The notes beneath the pieces are model-generated. The model saw only the letters and a program-made list of their open reading frames with translations, was not told the DNA's origin and made no database searches. A DNA stretch of 64,000 bases. Source: Candidatus Mediterraneibacter faecavium. Its GTDB lineage: Bacteria; Bacillota; Clostridia; Lachnospirales; Lachnospiraceae. The stretch is taken from assembly GCA_019119995.1 (NCBI GenBank), contig DWVY01000031.1:1-64000 (forward strand), read 5' to 3'. Position numbers and translations under genes: made by a program. Numbering within the stretch: the first letter of the stretch is position 1; each line of letters opens with the position of its first letter. Shown here one piece after another: positions 58,373-64,000 of the stretch.

Positions 58373-60082
58373 ATGAAAGCCTATCAGTTAAAAGTATCGA
58401 TCAAAAATGCACATCCGCCGATCTGGCGCAGATGTATTATTCCGGCAGGAATCACATTTTCCCAGCTTGGTGTACTGTTAAACGAGATCATGGGATGGTA
58501 CGGATCACACCTCTTTTCCTTTGAGTTCCGCGATATCGGTGTGAGGATCGAGGAAGAGCCGGATGATGATTGGGGATATTGGGAATTTGATGCCAAAGAG
58601 GCGTCCGGGACTCTGATCGATCCATATATGGAGCACTCGAAGTGGTTTACATATACGTACGATTTTGGCGACGACTGGGAGCACAGGGTAGATATCGAGG
58701 CTGTCCTGACTGATTTCAAAGAGACGCATCCGATTGTGGTGAAAGCGAAAGGAGCCTGCCCGTTTGAAGACTGTGGCTGGCTTCAGGGATATTATCATAT
58801 TCTTGAAGTGTTGGAAGATCCGTCTCATGAAGAGTATGGGGAGATCGTAGAATGGCTGAAAAATACGGGCTATACGGCAGACGGGTTTGACCCGGCATTC
58901 TATGATATAGATGAGATCAACCATGAGCTGGAGCAGAGTTTTCAGATCCGTTTCGTAAAGAAGCCGGACCAGTCCTGTTCTTCAGAACTTTATGAAAAAT
59001 TCTTCAGAAGTAATAAGGGATTCCTGGAAGTTATGCAGAACAGTGACAACAAAGAAGCAGAGAAAATGCCGGAAACCGGAGGAAGGACAGAAGCAGGAAT
59101 TCAAGACTGGAAAGCGCTGTATGAGGCGGGAATGGCATTAAAAGAAGAGAAACCATGGGATACATTCTACGACATGGATCTGATCACTTTAGACGGAGGC
59201 CGGGATGAAGATATATATGTCAGTGTGCTCGGGAAAGGCGGCGAATGTTACGGACTCAACATATATGAAGGAATGGACGGGCTGAATGATTTCATGATGC
59301 TCACATATGCAGAGCGGATGAACATTTCTTCTGATTATGCGATGTCATGTCAGAATAACCTGACCTGTTACTGGGGGAACCGGGAAGAGCTGACGGAAGG
59401 ACAGCGCAAGATTATAAAAGAACTGGGCTATAAGTTCCGAGGCAGGAATCAGTGGCTTTATTTTCTTTCGTTCAAAAAAGGGTATTTCCCCTATAATATG
59501 GATCAGAGTGAAGTGCGCAGGATGACGTCATATCTGACACTTTTGAAAGACGCCGTTATATATTACAGGGAAAATAAAGTCGAGGTGAAATTTGACGAGG
59601 GCGAGACATTTTATTATTCATCTGACGGAAAGAAAGTAACAGGTAAGGCGCAGCCCCTGCCGTTTACAGGATATAATTTTCCGGTACTTACTCTCACAGA
59701 TGAGGAGATACTGGCGGAACTGAGAAGATCAGAAAAATGCAGTGCAGTACTTGAAGCAGACATTGTGTCTCTGAACGCGTCTGTCAGTGATGATAAGTAT
59801 GAACGTCCGGCAAATCCGTATCTTTGCCTACTTGCAGATGCCAGATCGGGGATAATGATCGCGGCAGAGATGACAGGACCGGAAGAGGATGAAAAGATTA
59901 CTCTGGCGGAATCACTTCTTTCATTTATATCGCAGTACGGAGCGCCAAAAGAAGTGAGGGTAAGGAGTGTGATTACAGAGGCGATACTGGAACAGACGTG
60001 CAGGGAGGGCGGCATTAAGCTAAGAAGGGTGAAAAGACTGCCTCAGATTGAAGAATTTATGGATGGGATGAGAAGATTTTAG
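58373..60082 (+). CDS. pRiA4b ORF-3-like domain protein with long C-terminal extension
   Basis: MKAYQLKVSIKNAHPPIWRRCIIPAGITFSQLGVLLNEIMGW ... YTYDFGDDWEH ... GACPFEDCGW. Confidence 0.88.
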   Translation: MKAYQLKVSIKNAHPPIWRRCIIPAGITFSQLGVLLNEIMGWYGSHLFSFEFRDIGVRIEEEPDDDWGYWEFDAKEASGTLIDPYMEHSKWFTYTYDFGDDWEHRVDIEAVLTDFKETHPIVVKAKGACPFEDCGWLQGYYHILEVLEDPSHEEYGEIVEWLKNTGYTADGFDPAFYDIDEINHELEQSFQIRFVKKPDQSCSSELYEKFFRSNKGFLEVMQNSDNKEAEKMPETGGRTEAGIQDWKALYEAGMALKEEKPWDTFYDMDLITLDGGRDEDIYVSVLGKGGECYGLNIYEGMDGLNDFMMLTYAERMNISSDYAMSCQNNLTCYWGNREELTEGQRKIIKELGYKFRGRNQWLYFLSFKKGYFPYNMDQSEVRRMTSYLTLLKDAVIYYRENKVEVKFDEGETFYYSSDGKKVTGKAQPLPFTGYNFPVLTLTDEEILAELRRSEKCSAVLEADIVSLNASVSDDKYERPANPYLCLLADARSGIMIAAEMTGPEEDEKITLAESLLSFISQYGAPKEVRVRSVITEAILEQTCREGGIKLRRVKRLPQIEEFMDGMRRF

Positions 60083-60102
60083 AAAACGGCGCTTGATAAA
60101 GT

Positions 60103-60139
60103 CCGGGAGAGCAGCATATCGTCTATCTGCTCTCCCGGG
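60103..60139. terminator. Bidirectional terminator between convergent genes
   Basis: ccgggagagcag...ctgctctcccgggctttt. Confidence 0.85.
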
Positions 60140-60620
60140 CTTTTCCGCTGAAGTGTTTTACATCAATGCGGTATACGCCGGTGCGCGCCAGCATATCAGG
60201 CAGAAATTCGATCGCCGCGCCGTCTGCCATATGTTCCATAATCTTTGTAAGGGCGCGGACTTTCTCCTGTTCATCTGTCAGCTCCTGCACTGTACCGGTT
60301 CCCATGATGCTCCGGTATGCACAGGAATAACTGCATGTGTAGTCGCCGGTAATGATCCCGTCCATGCAGTCCATTTCAATTGCCGCCGCAGGATTTTGGG
60401 CGAATGCTTCTGCCTTTCGTCCTTCTCTTGCCCCGTGAATGTAGAGCGTGAGTTTCAGACCGTTTTCGGAGTCGGCAAGATCGTATCCGTAATTGACCGG
60501 AACGATGAACATTCCTTCCTGATCTGTTAATCCAAGCCTTACAACTGTGCATTGTTCAATCAGGGATTTTAGGGCATCTTTATCATGTATTTCTCTTTTG
60601 TGTAAACGCATTTCTTTCAT
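60123..60620 (-). CDS. Pyridoxamine 5'-phosphate oxidase family (NimA-like) protein
   Basis: CTVVRLGLTDQEGMFIVPVNYGYD ... IEMDCMDGIITGDYTCSYSCAYRSIMGTG. Confidence 0.88.
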   Translation of the reverse strand: MKEMRLHKREIHDKDALKSLIEQCTVVRLGLTDQEGMFIVPVNYGYDLADSENGLKLTLYIHGAREGRKAEAFAQNPAAAIEMDCMDGIITGDYTCSYSCAYRSIMGTGTVQELTDEQEKVRALTKIMEHMADGAAIEFLPDMLARTGVYRIDVKHFSGKARESR

Positions 60621-60650
60621 TATAAACTCCTATGTATGAAACTGAGTCGG

Positions 60651-61274
60651 TTACTGCCGGAACATTGTGATGATCATAAGGATGAGGATCACCACGAAGA
60701 TGATCTGCCCGAAACGTTCGGTTCCCAGATGGGTTTCCTCAAACTCGCGGGGATAGCTGAATATATCCGGATCGCTCCGGTGTTCTTTCCAGTGGAAATC
60801 TTCCAGATAATGCTTCCAGCCGCTCTGGTCGGTATAGATCTTTACATCCGGGGAGGCGAGATACCGGTGGATCGGGCGGCGGTATCCCTGACTTTGGATT
60901 GTTGTGGATACTCCTGTAACTGGATCGGTCATCTCTACATTAAGATAGTAGTATCTGCGGTATCTGAGACGCCTGTGCTCTCCGGAAGTATAATAGGGAA
61001 CATCCTGCCGGGTGACTCCGGTTATTTTCCCATAGGATACTTTGCCAAGCGCGACGGCTTCCGCCCGCTGCCTACGGTAGAAGAAGGCGCGGCGGATATT
61101 TGTAATGACCTGATACAGCGGCAGTATGCCGGCCACGAGAAAGATCAGCAGGGGCGTCTGGAATCCGCCTCTGAAGATAATGCCGAATATGGAACTGTAC
61201 CACAGCAGACTGAACAGTATCACGGGAACGACACTCCCGATCTCTTCCTCTGCCGGACGGATCATGTGTTTCAT
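60651..61274 (-). CDS. Membrane protein of unknown function
   Basis: Two N-terminal and one C-terminal hydrophobic segments. Confidence 0.7.
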   Translation of the reverse strand: MKHMIRPAEEEIGSVVPVILFSLLWYSSIFGIIFRGGFQTPLLIFLVAGILPLYQVITNIRRAFFYRRQRAEAVALGKVSYGKITGVTRQDVPYYTSGEHRRLRYRRYYYLNVEMTDPVTGVSTTIQSQGYRRPIHRYLASPDVKIYTDQSGWKHYLEDFHWKEHRSDPDIFSYPREFEETHLGTERFGQIIFVVILILMIITMFRQ

Positions 61275-61444
61275 CTGTTACCTCCTGGTATATGAAATTA
61301 TTTCTAACAATATGTAAACTGTAATTATCTTACTGCGGCCGGAAAAGAAAATCAAGAATTGAGTCCGGTGCAGTTGACGAAAATACAGAATCATTCTATA
61401 TTGAGTTTATCAGAATAATAAGAAAAAACTGGGGGCGAATTGTT

Positions 61445-61858
61445 GTGTGGTTTGTATTTGCATTATTATCTGCGGTATTTGCCGCGCTTACATCCATACT
61501 GGCGAAAATCGGAATTGACAGGGTGAATTCTAATCTGGCAACAGCAATCCGGACCGTTGTGGTAGTTATCATGGCGTGGGGAATGGTGTTCCTTACGAAT
61601 ACGCAGAACGGCATAGCGGAAATCAGCAGAAAAAGCTGGCTGTTCCTGATCCTGTCGGGGCTTGCTACGGGGGCTTCGTGGCTGTGCTATTACAGGGCGC
61701 TGCAGCTCGGAGATGCTTCAAAGGTCGTTCCGATCGATAAGCTGAGTGTTGTCATCACATTAGTGCTGGCGTTCGTATTCCTGCACGAGAACTTTACGGC
61801 AAAATCTCTTGTCGGCTGTACTCTGATCGGAGCAGGGACGCTTTTGATGGTGCTGTAA
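61445..61858 (+). CDS. EamA/DMT family half-size transporter
   Basis: FALLSAVFAALTSILAKIGIDRVNSNLATAIRT ... DKLSVVITLVLAFVFLHE. Confidence 0.9.
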   Translation: MWFVFALLSAVFAALTSILAKIGIDRVNSNLATAIRTVVVVIMAWGMVFLTNTQNGIAEISRKSWLFLILSGLATGASWLCYYRALQLGDASKVVPIDKLSVVITLVLAFVFLHENFTAKSLVGCTLIGAGTLLMVL

Positions 61859-61892
61859 AACCGGAGATTTATGCGGAAATAAAGAGGATAAA

Positions 61893-62720
61893 GTGATGAT
61901 AGAAGTTTTATTTGGAGAAAGCGAAGCCGGTACTATGAGAGAGATAAAGCGCAGAGGGCAGTCCGGCGGCAGGGCTGAGGTCATCTGTCTTGGCTTCATG
62001 CTTGATATCGGGGATATCCGGGAGAGTGCAGACAGTCAGTACCGGAAAGATCTGATTTATTCTATGTATATGCAGGATCAGTGGGGAAGCGATGAGAAAC
62101 TGAGCAGAGAATGTCAGAAACCGGGAGACATTTACAGCAATGAACTGAAGCGTCTGTGTGAATTTCTGGAGAAGGGCGAGCCTGTAAGGATCTGGTATAG
62201 CAATGCTCCGTATTCTGTCTGCGGGTTCTGTCATCTGTGCAGCATTTTACAGAATTATGAAAACGAGATCTTTGCTGTAAAGCTGCCGGAGTATGAAGTG
62301 CGGCAGGATCATACGATTGTTTCATCGAGTCACTGGGGCGAAGCGGCTCCGGAAGTATTTATCCGCTGTCTGTCTTATGAAAAGAGACTAAGTAAACTGG
62401 AATTAAAAATGTACGCATGGAACTGGGCGGAACTTCAGGAGGATAACAGTCCGCTGCGGGCTGTGATAAACGGAAAGGTGCTCGGCGTTCCGGAAGATTT
62501 TTATGATTTCCTGATATGGAAAAGGATCACGGAAAAGCCGGAGAAAGAAGCCCGTCTCATCGGAGATATAATGGGAAACAATCCGATCGGAATAGGAGAC
62601 TGGTGGTACGCCCGGCGGATTGACTGGATGATCGGACAGGGGAAGATCAAAATAGTTGAGGATTCAGAAAAGAAATATGAGAGAATGATCTGTCCTGCAC
62701 GAGAAGAGTACACAGATTGA
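61893..62720 (+). CDS. DUF1835/DUF3658-like protein
   Basis: MIEVLFGESEAGTMREIK ... VICLGFMLDIGDI ... RIWYSNAPYSVCGFCHLCSIL. Confidence 0.8.
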   Translation: MMIEVLFGESEAGTMREIKRRGQSGGRAEVICLGFMLDIGDIRESADSQYRKDLIYSMYMQDQWGSDEKLSRECQKPGDIYSNELKRLCEFLEKGEPVRIWYSNAPYSVCGFCHLCSILQNYENEIFAVKLPEYEVRQDHTIVSSSHWGEAAPEVFIRCLSYEKRLSKLELKMYAWNWAELQEDNSPLRAVINGKVLGVPEDFYDFLIWKRITEKPEKEARLIGDIMGNNPIGIGDWWYARRIDWMIGQGKIKIVEDSEKKYERMICPAREEYTD

Positions 62721-62748
62721 GAATGTTTTAGAGCGTAAGGAGGAGAAC

Positions 62749-63351
62749 ATGGATCTTACAAAGTTTAAGTGGACAAGAGAACCGGAAAGTTACACGATAA
62801 CAGACGACACAGTGGAGATCGTTACAAAGCCGCACACGGATCTGTGGCAGTGGACCTATTATCATTTCCGGAATGATAATGCGCCGGTGTTTCAGATGGA
62901 GACGGATGAGAAATATTTCAGTTTCATAGTAAAGACAGATTTTGCTGAAAGTCATCATCGGTTTGACCAGTGCGGCATCGTGATGTATCTGGACAGTGAG
63001 AACTGGCTGAAAGGTTCCATTGAGTATGAAAATGAAGAGTATCAGCATCTTGGAAGTGTCGTGACGAATGAAGGATATTCAGACTGGGCGACTACGGTCA
63101 TAGGCGCTGATGTGAAGTCCATGTGGTATCGTTTCAGCCGCAGGGAGGACGACTATTGTATCGAGTGCTCTGAGGATGGAGTGCATTTTCAGCAGATGCG
63201 CATCTGCCATATGCATAAGGGGAAAGGAAAGATCCGATTCGGCGTCTATGCATGTTCTCCGGAAGAATCTTCGTTTAAGGCAGTGTTTTCTAATATGCAG
63301 TTGACAGAGTGCCGGTGGGAGGCCCATGACGGACAGCAGCCGGATGAGTGA
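62749..63351 (+). CDS. DUF1349-domain protein
   Basis: TKPHTDLWQWTYYHFRNDNAPVFQMET...DQCGIVMYLDSENWLKGSIEYENEEYQHLGSVVTN. Confidence 0.85.
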   Translation: MDLTKFKWTREPESYTITDDTVEIVTKPHTDLWQWTYYHFRNDNAPVFQMETDEKYFSFIVKTDFAESHHRFDQCGIVMYLDSENWLKGSIEYENEEYQHLGSVVTNEGYSDWATTVIGADVKSMWYRFSRREDDYCIECSEDGVHFQQMRICHMHKGKGKIRFGVYACSPEESSFKAVFSNMQLTECRWEAHDGQQPDE

Positions 63352-63994
63352 AGAGAAAGCCGGGATGAATAATAATAAAAAAAGAAAACCCGTGGCTAAG
63401 ATCCTGCTGGTGATCGCGGTGCTGCTTGTTATTTATACGGGCAGAAATATATATGACATCTGGTCGTTCAGTACAGTCGATCAGAGGTGCAGGGCGGATG
63501 TGGCGATTATTCTTGGGGCGGCTGTATATGAGGATGAACTTTCTCCGGTGTACCGGGAGCGGATCAACCACGGGATCACACTGTATGAGGAAGGCTATGT
63601 AGACAGAATTATAGTGACAGGCGGGGCGCCTGACGGTTCGGAGAAGTCCGAGGCATCGGTTGCAAAAAAGTATCTTCTGGAGCAGGGGATCCCTGCCGGG
63701 GCGGTACTTACGGAGGATAGGTCTGCAATCACGCAGGAGAATCTGGAAAATTCCAAAGTGATCATGGATGAATATGGGTATGAGACTGCGGTCATTGTCA
63801 GCGACCCGCTCCATATGAAACGGGCGATGCTCCTGGCGAAGGACGCGGGGATCACGGCGTACAGCTCGCCTACACCTACCACGAGATATGTCAGTCTGCG
63901 GACGAAGATCCCGTTCCTTTTACGAGAGACATTTTATTATATCGGATACCAATGGTACCGGTTGTTTGTGCAGGAGAATTTTACATATGGATAA
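63344..63994 (+). CDS. YdcF/SanA (DUF218) family protein
   Basis: ADVAIILGAAVYEDELSPVYRERINHGITLYEEG...IIVTGG...EDRSAITQENLENSKVIM...VSDPLHMKRAM. Confidence 0.9.
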   Translation: MSEEKAGMNNNKKRKPVAKILLVIAVLLVIYTGRNIYDIWSFSTVDQRCRADVAIILGAAVYEDELSPVYRERINHGITLYEEGYVDRIIVTGGAPDGSEKSEASVAKKYLLEQGIPAGAVLTEDRSAITQENLENSKVIMDEYGYETAVIVSDPLHMKRAMLLAKDAGITAYSSPTPTTRYVSLRTKIPFLLRETFYYIGYQWYRLFVQENFTYG

Positions 63995-64000
63995 GAATGA

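Overview
The window is a ~64 kb chromosomal segment that looks like a Lachnospiraceae-type Firmicute. This is inferred from gene content and protein similarity in memory; no search was run. Left part, core genes: sigK, comM/yifB-dprA-topA-codY, groES-groEL behind a CIRCE element, guaB, an amidase, a chorismate mutase-shikimate kinase fusion, a YqeG-type phosphatase, efp, and a DUF5688 protein overlapping a large SpaA/VaFE-type LPXTG-like surface protein. Middle: tRNA-Arg(CCG), a YtrA/GntR-ABC operon, nfo, argS, an AlaX-like protein, gltB-gltD, and two NlpC/P60 paralogs. Next comes a long cobalamin locus (cobA, riboswitch, cbiMNQO, cbiK, a peroxiredoxin, cbiD/L/F/H/ET/A, cobT, cobS) with cobC separated from it by a duplicated Rpn-like PD-(D/E)XK gene and a DinB remnant. 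Right part: a mosaic of small accessory genes (GNATs, VOC, ACT, flavodoxin, GT2, pRiA4b-like, DUF1835/DUF1349-like, YdcF). The most unexplained structure is the ~0.77 kb groEL-guaB intergenic region, made largely of two very long diverged inverted repeats. Other points worth a second look: a perfect-palindrome leader and operator in the GntR-ABC operon, two CodY-like boxes 30 bp apart upstream of gltB, in-frame minisatellites in two genes, and the Rpn duplication around cobC. No CRISPR array, rRNA operon, prophage or complete IS element was recognised.
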